DNA from: RBG-16-66-20 sp052386675
GTDB taxonomy: Bacteria; Pseudomonadota; Gammaproteobacteria; Burkholderiales; SG8-39
Assembly: GCA_052386675.1 (NCBI GenBank)
Contig: JBQTJX010000014.1
Location: 93,679 to 157,678, forward strand
Reading direction: 5' to 3'
Length of the DNA stretch: 64,000 bases
Each line of letters begins with the position of its first letter. Position 1 is the first letter of the stretch. This document shows, one piece after another, positions 1 through 6,851 of this stretch. The notes beneath the pieces were generated by a model. The model was not told the DNA's origin. It saw nothing but the letters and a program-made list of their open reading frames with translations, and did not search any database. The position numbers and the translations under genes are program-made.

Positions 1-2
1 CG

Positions 3-986
3 TTTCCTGGAAGCCCCGCTGCGGCGGGGCTTCTGCTTTTGGTCGGCGTGCTGGCGCCAAGCGTCCTGGCGCAAGTCCCGCCACCGCCACCGCCACCCCC
101 ACCCCCGGCGCCGGTGGTGCAGTCGGGCGCGGTGTCCGGCGCCGCGCCGGCCGTCACCTTGCCAAAGGTCCCGAAGGCGAGCGTTTCGCACGCTGATCCG
201 GCCGTGAGGCGCGGCGAGTACGTGGCAAGTTCCGCCGGTTGCCTCGGCTGCCATACGGAGGCGAAGGACAATGCAGTCGCGTACGCGGGAGGCCGCGCGC
301 TGAAGACGCCCTTTGGCACGTTCTACGGCCCCAACATTACGCCGCACCCGGGCGCCGGAATCGGCAAGTGGTCGGAGGCGGAATTTGCTCGCGCGATTCG
401 CCAGGGCCTGAGGCCGGACGGCGCACATTACTTTCCTGCGTTTCCCTATCCATCGTTCGCGCGCATCACGGACGCGGACCTGAAGGACCTGTGGGCGTAC
501 CTGCGTGCGCTTCCGCCCAGTGCCCGCCAGAACCAGGCCCATGACGTTGGCTTTCCGTTCAACCTGCGCTTCCTGGTGCGGTTCTGGAAATGGCTCTACT
601 TCACGCCAGGCATATTCACGCCGGACCCCAAGCGCAGTGCCGCCGTCAACCGGGGGGATTACCTCGTCAACGTGCTCGGCCATTGCGGCGAGTGCCACAC
701 GCCGAGGAATTTCCTCGGCGGACCGAAGCGTGCGCGACACCTGGCGGGCACCCCCAAGGGCGCCGATGGCGGGGGGACTTCGAACCTGACCCCGGCCGGC
801 CTGAAAAAATGGGGTGACGCCGAGCTCGCTGGTTTCCTGCAATCGGGCATGACCTCGGAGGGCGACGTCACCGGCGAGAAGATGGGAGAGGTCGTCACGA
901 ACACCACCAGCCGACTCACTGCGCAGGACCTCGCCTCGGTCATCGCCTACTTGCGGGCGCTGCCAGCCATCGCCGATGAGCGCTGA
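3..986 (+). CDS. di-haem cytochrome c, 5'-truncated by window edge
   Basis: Periplasmic c-type cytochrome with two CXXCH haem sites, CLGCH (nt 240-254) and CGECH (nt 684-698), each in its own cytochrome c domain. This is the architecture of electron-transfer subunits of membrane-bound dehydrogenases. A TTG at 39 could be read as a start, but the frame stays open to the first base. The residues before it continue a hydrophobic stretch ending at the signal-peptidase-like SVLAQ. The real start therefore lies upstream of the window and nt 3-70 encode part of a signal peptide. A run of ten prolines follows the cleavage site, then an Ala/Pro linker. No dehydrogenase partner is visible, so the electron donor is unknown. 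Seen: haem motifs and signal peptide. Inferred: periplasmic electron transfer. Confidence 0.88.
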   Translation, partial: FPGSPAAAGLLLLVGVLAPSVLAQVPPPPPPPPPPAPVVQSGAVSGAAPAVTLPKVPKASVSHADPAVRRGEYVASSAGCLGCHTEAKDNAVAYAGGRALKTPFGTFYGPNITPHPGAGIGKWSEAEFARAIRQGLRPDGAHYFPAFPYPSFARITDADLKDLWAYLRALPPSARQNQAHDVGFPFNLRFLVRFWKWLYFTPGIFTPDPKRSAAVNRGDYLVNVLGHCGECHTPRNFLGGPKRARHLAGTPKGADGGGTSNLTPAGLKKWGDAELAGFLQSGMTSEGDVTGEKMGEVVTNTTSRLTAQDLASVIAYLRALPAIADER

Positions 987-1065
987 CTGACAGTTTCTGA
1001 CGCCCGGGTTCCGGTTTCGCTGGGCGGGGCAGCGGAATAGCGGGGCGGGTAGACTGTTATTCCTC

Positions 1066-1566
1066 ATGAGCGACGCCGAGAGCATCGTCGGATTGATTCC
1101 CAGGCTGCGCCGCTACGCGCGTGCTCTGGCCGGGGACAAGGCTGCCGCCGATGACCTGGTGCAGGACACGCTGGAGCGCGCCTGGGCGAAGTTGCATCTC
1201 TACCGGCGCGGGACTGACCTGCGCGCCTGGATGTTCACGGTGATGCACAACGTGTTCGTCAATCAGCTGCGGGCCGCGCGCCCGGGCGTGCAGCTGGAGG
1301 ATGACATGCCGGAGTTGTCGCGGCCGGCGCGGGAGTCCGAGTCGCTGGAATTGCGCGACCTGGACCGCGCCATCCGCCGCCTGCCGCCGGAGCAGCGTGA
1401 GGTGCTGCTGCTGGTCGTGCTGGAGGACATGAGCTACGACGAGGCGGCGCGCACGCTTGGCATCCCGATCGGCACGGTGATGTCGCGGCTGGCGCGGGCG
1501 CGAGAGAAGTTGCGGGTGATGCTCTCGGGGCTGCCGCCCGGAGGCAAGCTGCACGTGATCAAGTAA
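1066..1566 (+). CDS. ECF-type RNA polymerase sigma factor
   Basis: A 166-residue group IV (extracytoplasmic function) sigma factor. Region 2 spans about residues 8-75, with the typical DDLVQDTLERAW helix for -10 recognition and core binding. Region 4 spans about residues 95-155, with LPPEQREVLLL and the helix-turn-helix SYDEAARTLGIPIGTVMSRL for -35 recognition. Length is normal for the family. The next gene, 20 bp downstream, encodes a one-pass membrane protein, the usual anti-sigma arrangement. No Shine-Dalgarno precedes the ATG; a -10-like TAGACT at 1050-1055 ends 10 bp before it, so the mRNA may have an extremely short leader. The stimulus and regulon cannot be read from the sequence. Confidence 0.93.
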   Translation: MSDAESIVGLIPRLRRYARALAGDKAAADDLVQDTLERAWAKLHLYRRGTDLRAWMFTVMHNVFVNQLRAARPGVQLEDDMPELSRPARESESLELRDLDRAIRRLPPEQREVLLLVVLEDMSYDEAARTLGIPIGTVMSRLARAREKLRVMLSGLPPGGKLHVIK

Positions 1567-1586
1567 GCGGAGCAATCGACGGAGAG

Positions 1587-2267
1587 ATGGGAACCGAAGC
1601 CAAAGACGATCCGGAGCTGAAGGCGCTGTCCGACGCGCTGCACGAGCTCTACGACCCGGTGCTGCAAGAGCCGGTGCCGGTGAGCCTGCGCGCGCGCGGG
1701 ATGACCGGCGCCGGGCCCTGGCGAGGCTACGCGCGCGCGGCCAGCCTGGTGGCCATCGGCCTGGTGGTGGGCGCAATGTCGGGCTGGTTCCTGCATCCCG
1801 CGCAACGGCCCGCTGCCGCGCAGGGCGACACGCCGCTGTTCGTGAAGCGTGCGGCGGTCGCGCACGCGACCTACTCGCCCGAAGTGCGCCATCCGGTGGA
1901 AGTCGGCGCCGACCAGGAAGCGCATCTGGTGGCCTGGCTGTCCAAGCGCCTCGGCGCGCAGGTGCGCGCGCCCAAGCTGGAGAGCGTCGGCTACAGCCTG
2001 GTGGGCGGACGGCTGCTGCCTGGCGAGAACGGACCAGTGGCGCATTTCATGTACCAGTGCAAGGCGGGCACGCGGGTGACGCTCTACGTGCGCACCGACG
2101 CGACCAACAATCGCGAGACCGCCTTCCGTTACAAGACCGAGGGCAACGTGAAGGTCTTCTACTGGATCGACAAGAAGTTCGGCTACGCGCTGTCCTCGGC
2201 GGACATTCCCAAGGACAACCTGCTTGCGGTCGCCAACTCGGTCTACCAGCAGCTCAATCCAGAATAG
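1587..2267 (+). CDS. probable membrane anti-sigma factor
   Basis: A 226-residue protein with a cytoplasmic N-terminus of about 48 residues, one membrane segment (about 50-70, AASLVAIGLVVGAMSGWFL) and a periplasmic domain. The N-terminal part has the LYDPVLQEPVPVSLRA pattern common in transmembrane anti-sigma factors of ECF operons. No HxxxCxxC zinc motif is present, so it is not a ZAS-type redox anti-sigma. It lies 20 bp after the sigma gene, with GGAGAG next to the ATG. The inferred role is to sequester the upstream sigma factor and release it on an envelope signal. The periplasmic domain was not recognised. Function rests mainly on context and topology. Confidence 0.8.
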   Translation: MGTEAKDDPELKALSDALHELYDPVLQEPVPVSLRARGMTGAGPWRGYARAASLVAIGLVVGAMSGWFLHPAQRPAAAQGDTPLFVKRAAVAHATYSPEVRHPVEVGADQEAHLVAWLSKRLGAQVRAPKLESVGYSLVGGRLLPGENGPVAHFMYQCKAGTRVTLYVRTDATNNRETAFRYKTEGNVKVFYWIDKKFGYALSSADIPKDNLLAVANSVYQQLNPE

Positions 2268-2285
2268 TGCGCGTCGGGATGCCGC

Positions 2286-2300
2286 GCACCCGCGCGGTGC
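2286..2300 (+). promoter_or_regulatory. NtrC-like enhancer dyad
   Basis: GCACC-N5-GGTGC is a perfect inverted repeat matching the core of the NtrC binding consensus (TGCACC-N5-GGTGCA). It lies about 53 bp upstream of the sigma-54 promoter of the cyanate operon, and another GGTGC half-site follows at 2307-2311. The distance is short for an enhancer but workable. Alternatively the GC-rich dyad is only the stem of a terminator for the anti-sigma gene, though no T-tract follows. Confidence 0.5.
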
Positions 2301-2352
2301 GCGCGCGGTGCGGTCCATGTGCCGCCAAAGGGCGATCCCAGAGCAGGTGACT

Positions 2353-2368
2353 TGGCACGCTTGATGCA
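2353..2368 (+). promoter_or_regulatory. sigma-54 (-24/-12) promoter of the cyanate operon
   Basis: TGGCAC-N5-ATGCA has the invariant GG at 2354-2355 and GC at 2366-2367, separated by exactly 10 bp. It differs from the RpoN consensus TGGCAC-N5-TTGCA by one base. It lies 35 bp before the start of the substrate-binding-protein gene, and the predicted +1 near 2379 leaves room for the Shine-Dalgarno GGGAG at 2393-2397. Sigma-54 control fits an operon that releases ammonia from cyanate. Confidence 0.75.
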
Positions 2369-2403
2369 GTAGTCCCGGTACCTGTTCCTTCCGGGAGATC
2401 GCC

Positions 2404-3756
2404 ATGTCGCTTTCGAAAAACCCGTTCGATCCGAGCGTCCGGCTTCAATCCGGCTGCAGTTGCGGCCGCCACGGGTCGCAATCCGAGCACGAAGCGGCGA
2501 CCGGGGATGCGCTCGCGGAACGGGCGGTGGAGCAGGCGGTCATGCGCGCGCTGTTCCCCCGGGACGACCTGAGGCGCAGATTCCTGTCCGCCGTGGGCGC
2601 GGGTACCGCTCTCGCCGCAATCTCGACGCTATTCCCTCTGGGCGCGGCGAAGGAAGCCTTCGCGCAGGGCGCCGGCAAGCTGGAGAAGGCAAAGCTCAAG
2701 GTCGGCTTCATTCCGATCACCTGCGCAACGCCGATCATCATGGCGCATCCGATGGGCCTCTACGCCAAGCAGGGCCTTGACGTCGAGGTGGTGAAGACCG
2801 CGGGTTGGGCGGTGATTCGCGACAAGACCCTGAACAAGGAATACGACGCCGCGCATATGCTGTCGCCGATGCCGCTGGCCATTACGCTGGGCGCCGGCGC
2901 GAGCGCGGTTCCGTACACGATGCCGGCGGTCGAGAATATCAACGGCCAGGCGATCACGCTGGCGATGAAGCACAAGAACCGGCGCGATCCCAAGTCCTGG
3001 AAGGGCTTCAAGTTCGCCGTGCCCTTCGACTACTCGATGCACAACTACCTGCTGCGCTATTTCGTCGCGGAGCATGGCCTCGACCCGGACCGGGACATCC
3101 AGATCCGCTCGGTGCCCCCGCCCGAGATGGTCGCCAACCTGCGCGCCGACAACATCGACGGCTTCCTCGCGCCGGATCCGGTCAACCAGCGCGCGGTCTA
3201 CGACGGGGTGGGCTTCATCCACATCCTGTCCAAGGAGATATGGGACGGGCATCCGTGCTGCGCCTTCGCGGCCAGCAAGGAGTTCGTCACGACCATGCCC
3301 AACACCTACCGGGCCTTGCTCAAGGCCATCATCAACGCGACGGCGATTGCGCGCGCACCGCAGAACCGCAAGCAGATCGCGGAGGCGATTGCGCCGGCGG
3401 CCTACCTGAACCAGCCGGTGACGGTGGTGGAGCAGGTTCTGACCGGCACCTTTGCCGACGGCCTAGGCAATATCCGCAAGGTCCCCGACCGGATTGATTT
3501 CGATCCGTTCCCCTGGCATTCGTTCGCGGTCTGGATCCTCACCCAGATGAAGCGCTGGGGACAGATCAAGGGCGACATCGACTACCAGAGGATCGCGCGC
3601 GAGGTCTTCCTTGCCACCGATGCCGTGGCGCTGATGAAGGAAGCAGGCCTGACAGCGCCCTCGTCGACGAGCAAGCCGTTCACGGTGATGAAGAAGGTGT
3701 TCGATCCTTCCAAGCCGGCGGCCTACGTCGAGAGCTTCGCCATCCGCAGGACCTGA
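2404..3756 (+). CDS. cynA: NrtA/CynA-type ABC transporter substrate-binding protein
   Basis: A 450-residue periplasmic solute-binding protein of the NrtA/CmpA/SsuA group (type 2 fold). The mature part starts KLKVGFIPITCATPIIMA, typical of nitrate, bicarbonate and cyanate binders. Export is by the Tat route: twin arginines sit at residues 57-59 (LRRRFLSAVG), followed by a hydrophobic segment and an AFAQ cleavage site. The n-region before the arginines is unusually long (about 56 residues) and contains CSCGRH at 18-23. It is the first gene of a four-gene operon ending in cyanase, so cyanate is the most likely ligand, as in cyanobacterial cynABDS; nitrate cannot be excluded by motif alone. The ATG is preceded by GGGAG. 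Seen: family and signal. Inferred: ligand from context. Confidence 0.88.
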   Translation: MSLSKNPFDPSVRLQSGCSCGRHGSQSEHEAATGDALAERAVEQAVMRALFPRDDLRRRFLSAVGAGTALAAISTLFPLGAAKEAFAQGAGKLEKAKLKVGFIPITCATPIIMAHPMGLYAKQGLDVEVVKTAGWAVIRDKTLNKEYDAAHMLSPMPLAITLGAGASAVPYTMPAVENINGQAITLAMKHKNRRDPKSWKGFKFAVPFDYSMHNYLLRYFVAEHGLDPDRDIQIRSVPPPEMVANLRADNIDGFLAPDPVNQRAVYDGVGFIHILSKEIWDGHPCCAFAASKEFVTTMPNTYRALLKAIINATAIARAPQNRKQIAEAIAPAAYLNQPVTVVEQVLTGTFADGLGNIRKVPDRIDFDPFPWHSFAVWILTQMKRWGQIKGDIDYQRIAREVFLATDAVALMKEAGLTAPSSTSKPFTVMKKVFDPSKPAAYVESFAIRRT

Positions 3757-3760
3757 GCCA

Positions 3761-4600
3761 ATGGCGGCTGCGCGCTGGAAGGCGGCGCTCGTCTCGCTGC
3801 TCCTGCTGTCCGTGTTCCTGGGCGCGTGGCATCTCGCCACGCTGCCCAAGACGGGGACGCAGGTCGTGGATCCGGAGTACGCGAAACTCGTCGGGCAGCA
3901 GGCCTCTACCGGACAGAAGTCCGCGTTCCCCACGCCAGCCGATTTCGGCGCCAAGCTGGTGGAGCACCTGCGCGACCCGTTCTACGACAAGGGGCCGAAC
4001 GACAAGGGCATCGGGGTGCAGCTGGCGTACTCCATCGGCCGCGTGCTGCTCGGGTTCGTCCTCGCGGCCCTGGTGGCGATCCCGGTCGGCTTCCTGATCG
4101 GCATGTCGCCGCTGTTCTACCGCGCGCTCGACCCTTTCCTGCAGGTGCTCAAGCCGATCTCGCCGCTGGCCTGGATGCCGCTGGCGCTGTTCACGCTCAA
4201 GGACTCCGACGTATCGGCGGTGTTCGTCATCTTCATCTGCTCGGTCTGGCCGATGCTCATCAACACCGCGTTCGGCGTCGCCTCGGTGCGCCGCGACTGG
4301 CTGAACGTGGCCAAGACGCTGGAAGTCAAGCCGCTGCGCAAGGCCTTCGAGGTGATTCTGCCCGCGGCGGCCCCGACCATCCTCACCGGCATGCGCATCT
4401 CCATCGGCATCGCCTGGCTGGTGATCGTCGCCGCCGAGATGCTGGTCGGCGGCACCGGCATCGGCTACTTCGTCTGGAATGAATGGAACAACCTGTCCAT
4501 CGTGAACATCCTGTCCGGGATCCTCGCCATCGGCCTGGTGGGGATGCTGCTCGACCACCTGGTCGGCCGGCTGCAGAAATCGGTCACCTACGTGGAATAG
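3761..4600 (+). CDS. cynB: ABC transporter permease, NrtB/CynB type
   Basis: A 279-residue inner-membrane permease of the nitrate/sulfonate/taurine class. It has an N-terminal membrane segment, a periplasmic stretch rich in charged residues (about 28-85), and then a BPD_transp_1 core with about five further membrane segments. The EAA coupling loop is visible near residues 185-215 (EVILPAAAPTILTGMRIS). The gene follows the binding protein by 4 bp and precedes the ATPase by 4 bp, so the three form one importer. A homodimer probably forms the pore, as in this family. Substrate is assigned as cyanate from the downstream cyanase. Confidence 0.9.
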   Translation: MAAARWKAALVSLLLLSVFLGAWHLATLPKTGTQVVDPEYAKLVGQQASTGQKSAFPTPADFGAKLVEHLRDPFYDKGPNDKGIGVQLAYSIGRVLLGFVLAALVAIPVGFLIGMSPLFYRALDPFLQVLKPISPLAWMPLALFTLKDSDVSAVFVIFICSVWPMLINTAFGVASVRRDWLNVAKTLEVKPLRKAFEVILPAAAPTILTGMRISIGIAWLVIVAAEMLVGGTGIGYFVWNEWNNLSIVNILSGILAIGLVGMLLDHLVGRLQKSVTYVE

Positions 4601-4604
4601 CGCG

Positions 4605-5492
4605 ATGAGCTTCCTGCGCATCGAGAACCTGGCCCGCCGCTACGCCGGCACGACTGTCTTCGACGGAGTCAGCTTCGGCGTCGAGCGTGGCGAGTTCGCC
4701 TGCATCATCGGGCATTCCGGCTGCGGCAAGACGACCATCCTCAACATCCTGGCGGGGCTGGACGGGGCGAGCGAGGGCGTGGTGGTGATGGACGGGCGCG
4801 AGGTCGCCGGCCCGTCGCTTGACCGCGGCGTCGTGTTCCAGGGCCACGCCCTGATGCCCTGGCTCTCGGTGATGCGCAACATCGCCTTTGCGGTCCGCAG
4901 CCGCTGGCCGGACTGGAACCGGATCCAGGTGCAGACCCACTGCCAGAAGTTCATCGACCTGGTGGGCCTGACGGGCGCCGAGCACAAGAAGCCAGCCGAA
5001 CTCTCCGGCGGCATGAAGCAGCGCGTCGGCATCGCCCGCGCCTTCGCCATCCAGCCCAAGATGCTGCTTCTGGACGAACCCTTCGGCGCGCTGGACGCGC
5101 TCACACGAGGCACCATCCAGGACGAGCTGGTGCGCATCTGCGCCGCGACAAGGCAGACCGTGTTCATGATCACGCACGACGTCGACGAAGCCATCCTGCT
5201 CGCCGACAGGGTGCTGTTGATGTCCAACGGCCCGAACGCCTGCATCGCCGAGATCGTGGACAACACCCTGCCACGGCCGCGGGACCGCCAGTCCATCCAC
5301 CACGATCCGCAGTACTACCGGGTGCGCAACCACCTGGTGGACTTCCTGGTCAACCGCTCGAAGCTCTACCAGACCGGCGAGCTCGCGCGCCCGGCGGCGC
5401 CGAAGCTGGTGCGGCCGGGCCTGGAATACGACCCGGAGCCGGAGCCGCAGCGCGGCGCCAAGCCTGCCAACGTCGTCAACCTTAGGCATTGA
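4605..5492 (+). CDS. cynD: ABC transporter ATPase, NrtD/CynD type
   Basis: A 295-residue cytoplasmic ATP-binding subunit of the importer. It shows Walker A GHSGCGKTT (about residues 36-44), signature LSGGMKQRVGIARA, Walker B MLLLDEPFGALDALT and the switch histidine in MITHDVDEA. The C-terminal 50 residues after the catalytic core are an Arg/Pro/Glu-rich tail, short compared with NrtC, which carries a whole extra binding domain. The protein therefore matches NrtD/CynD. It energises the CynB permease. The stop codon lies 21 bp before the cyanase ATG. Confidence 0.92.
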   Translation: MSFLRIENLARRYAGTTVFDGVSFGVERGEFACIIGHSGCGKTTILNILAGLDGASEGVVVMDGREVAGPSLDRGVVFQGHALMPWLSVMRNIAFAVRSRWPDWNRIQVQTHCQKFIDLVGLTGAEHKKPAELSGGMKQRVGIARAFAIQPKMLLLDEPFGALDALTRGTIQDELVRICAATRQTVFMITHDVDEAILLADRVLLMSNGPNACIAEIVDNTLPRPRDRQSIHHDPQYYRVRNHLVDFLVNRSKLYQTGELARPAAPKLVRPGLEYDPEPEPQRGAKPANVVNLRH

Positions 5493-5512
5493 AACGAGGA
5501 GAGGAGAAGCAG

Positions 5513-5974
5513 ATGAAGAACGCGACCCCCATGACCCGGCCGGACGTCACCGCCCTGATCGTGTCCGCCCGCATCCGCAAGGGCGTCAAGTGGAGCGCCG
5601 TGGCGAAGAAGGTCGGCCAGTCCAAGGAATGGGTCACCGCCGCCTGCCTCGGGCAGATGCAGATGACGAAGAAGCAGGCGCAGACCGTGGGCAAGCTGTT
5701 CGGCCTGCCCGAGGAGGCGGTGCTGCTGCTGCAGCAGGTGCCCTACAAGGGCTCGTTCGCGGGCGGCGTCCCGGCCGACCCGCTTATCTATCGCCTGTAC
5801 GAAATGGTCCTGATCTACGGCACCACCATCAAGGAGCTGATCCACGAGGAGTTCGGCGACGGCATCATGAGCGCCATCGACTTCGACATGGACCTGAGGC
5901 GGCTGCCGAACGAAAAGGGCGACCGGGTGAAGATCGTACTCACCGGGAAGTACCTGCAATACAAAACCTTCTAA
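5513..5974 (+). CDS. cynS: cyanate hydratase (cyanase)
   Basis: A 153-residue cyanase that converts cyanate and bicarbonate to ammonia and carbon dioxide (via carbamate) in the cytoplasm, normally as a homodecamer. E. coli CynS has 156 residues. The three catalytic residues are present at near-identical spacing: Arg94, Glu97 (YRLYE) and Ser120 (GIMSAIDF). The N-terminal part is the usual five-helix bundle with a HTH-like look. I chose the ATG at 5513 because a strong purine-rich Shine-Dalgarno (GAGGAGAGGAG) lies just upstream; the frame itself opens earlier at a TTG inside cynD. Last gene of the cyn operon, convergent with the NYN-domain gene 10 bp away. Confidence 0.96.
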   Translation: MKNATPMTRPDVTALIVSARIRKGVKWSAVAKKVGQSKEWVTAACLGQMQMTKKQAQTVGKLFGLPEEAVLLLQQVPYKGSFAGGVPADPLIYRLYEMVLIYGTTIKELIHEEFGDGIMSAIDFDMDLRRLPNEKGDRVKIVLTGKYLQYKTF

Positions 5975-5984
5975 GCCGGCCGGT

Positions 5985-6800
5985 TCAGGCCCGGCTGAGC
6001 ACGTAGCCGCCCGACTTCTCGTCGGGCTCCAGCTTGATGAAGCCGCGCTTCTGGGCTTCCTCGAGCAGGTCGGAGAAGGCGCGGAAGCCGTAGTAGGACT
6101 CGTTGAAGCCCGGCTTCCTGCGCTTGAGGGCCTGCTTCACCATCGAGCCCCAGATCTTCTCGCCCTCGCTGCGCTCGGCAACCAGCGCGTCGAGCGTCTC
6201 CAGCACAAGGTCGAACACCTCCTGAACCTTGTCGTCCCCCGCGGGCGCATTCCGGTCCCGGGACGAGGCCGCCGGCTTCTGGTTCTCGCGGCGCTTCTTC
6301 TGTGCCCGGAGCTTGACCTCGTCCTCGCGCACCAGGTCGTCGTAGAAGATGAACTCGTCGCAATTGGCGATCAGCAGGTCGCTGGTGGAATTCTTCACCC
6401 CGACGCCGATCACCACCTTGGCGTTCTCGCGCAGCTTGGACACCAATGGCGAAAAGTCCGAGTCGCCGCTGATGATGACGAAGGTGTCGACGTGGCCCTT
6501 GGTGTAGCAAAGGTCGAGGGCGTCAACGACCATGCGGATGTCCGCGGAGTTCTTGCCAGACTGGCGCACATGCGGGATCTCGATCAGCTCGAACGAGGCG
6601 CCGTGCATGCCGGCCTTGAAGTCCTTGTAGCGCTGCCAGTCGCAGTAGGCCTTCTTGACCACGATCGAGCCCTTCAGCAGCAGGCGCTCGAGCACCCGGT
6701 TGATGTCGAACTTCTCGTACTTCGCGTCCTGCACGCCGAGGGCGACGTTCTCGAAGTCGCAGAACAGCGCCATGTTGCGCGTTTCCTGGATGCTGGCCAT
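5985..6800 (-). CDS. NYN-domain protein with C-terminal OST-HTH/LOTUS domain
   Basis: A 271-residue protein. Residues about 9-160 form a NYN (LabA/MARF1-like, PIN-fold) nuclease domain with the acidic metal-binding residues in ALFCDFEN (D15), NSADIRMVVDAL and IISGDSDFSPLV. A charged linker (about 175-200) leads to a LOTUS/OST-HTH module at about 205-271, ending GFIKLEPDEKSGGYVL, a fold that binds RNA. A role in RNA cleavage or turnover is inferred from the family; the substrate is unknown. The frame stays open far upstream, but I start at MASIQETRN (6800). The divergent gene begins at 6852, and everything earlier would overlap it antisense. The 51-bp gap must hold both promoters. Confidence 0.85.
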   Translation of the reverse strand: MASIQETRNMALFCDFENVALGVQDAKYEKFDINRVLERLLLKGSIVVKKAYCDWQRYKDFKAGMHGASFELIEIPHVRQSGKNSADIRMVVDALDLCYTKGHVDTFVIISGDSDFSPLVSKLRENAKVVIGVGVKNSTSDLLIANCDEFIFYDDLVREDEVKLRAQKKRRENQKPAASSRDRNAPAGDDKVQEVFDLVLETLDALVAERSEGEKIWGSMVKQALKRRKPGFNESYYGFRAFSDLLEEAQKRGFIKLEPDEKSGGYVLSRA

Positions 6801-6851
6801 GTTTCGAATCTCCGCCGGATCTCCCGGGGCGCCGATGCTAGCATCCAATCC

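Noticed and set aside
10..39. GC hairpin followed by CTGCTTTT, looking like a terminator before the first cytochrome gene
   Set aside because: The cytochrome frame is open through it and encodes the hydrophobic core of the signal peptide, so the hairpin is coding sequence.
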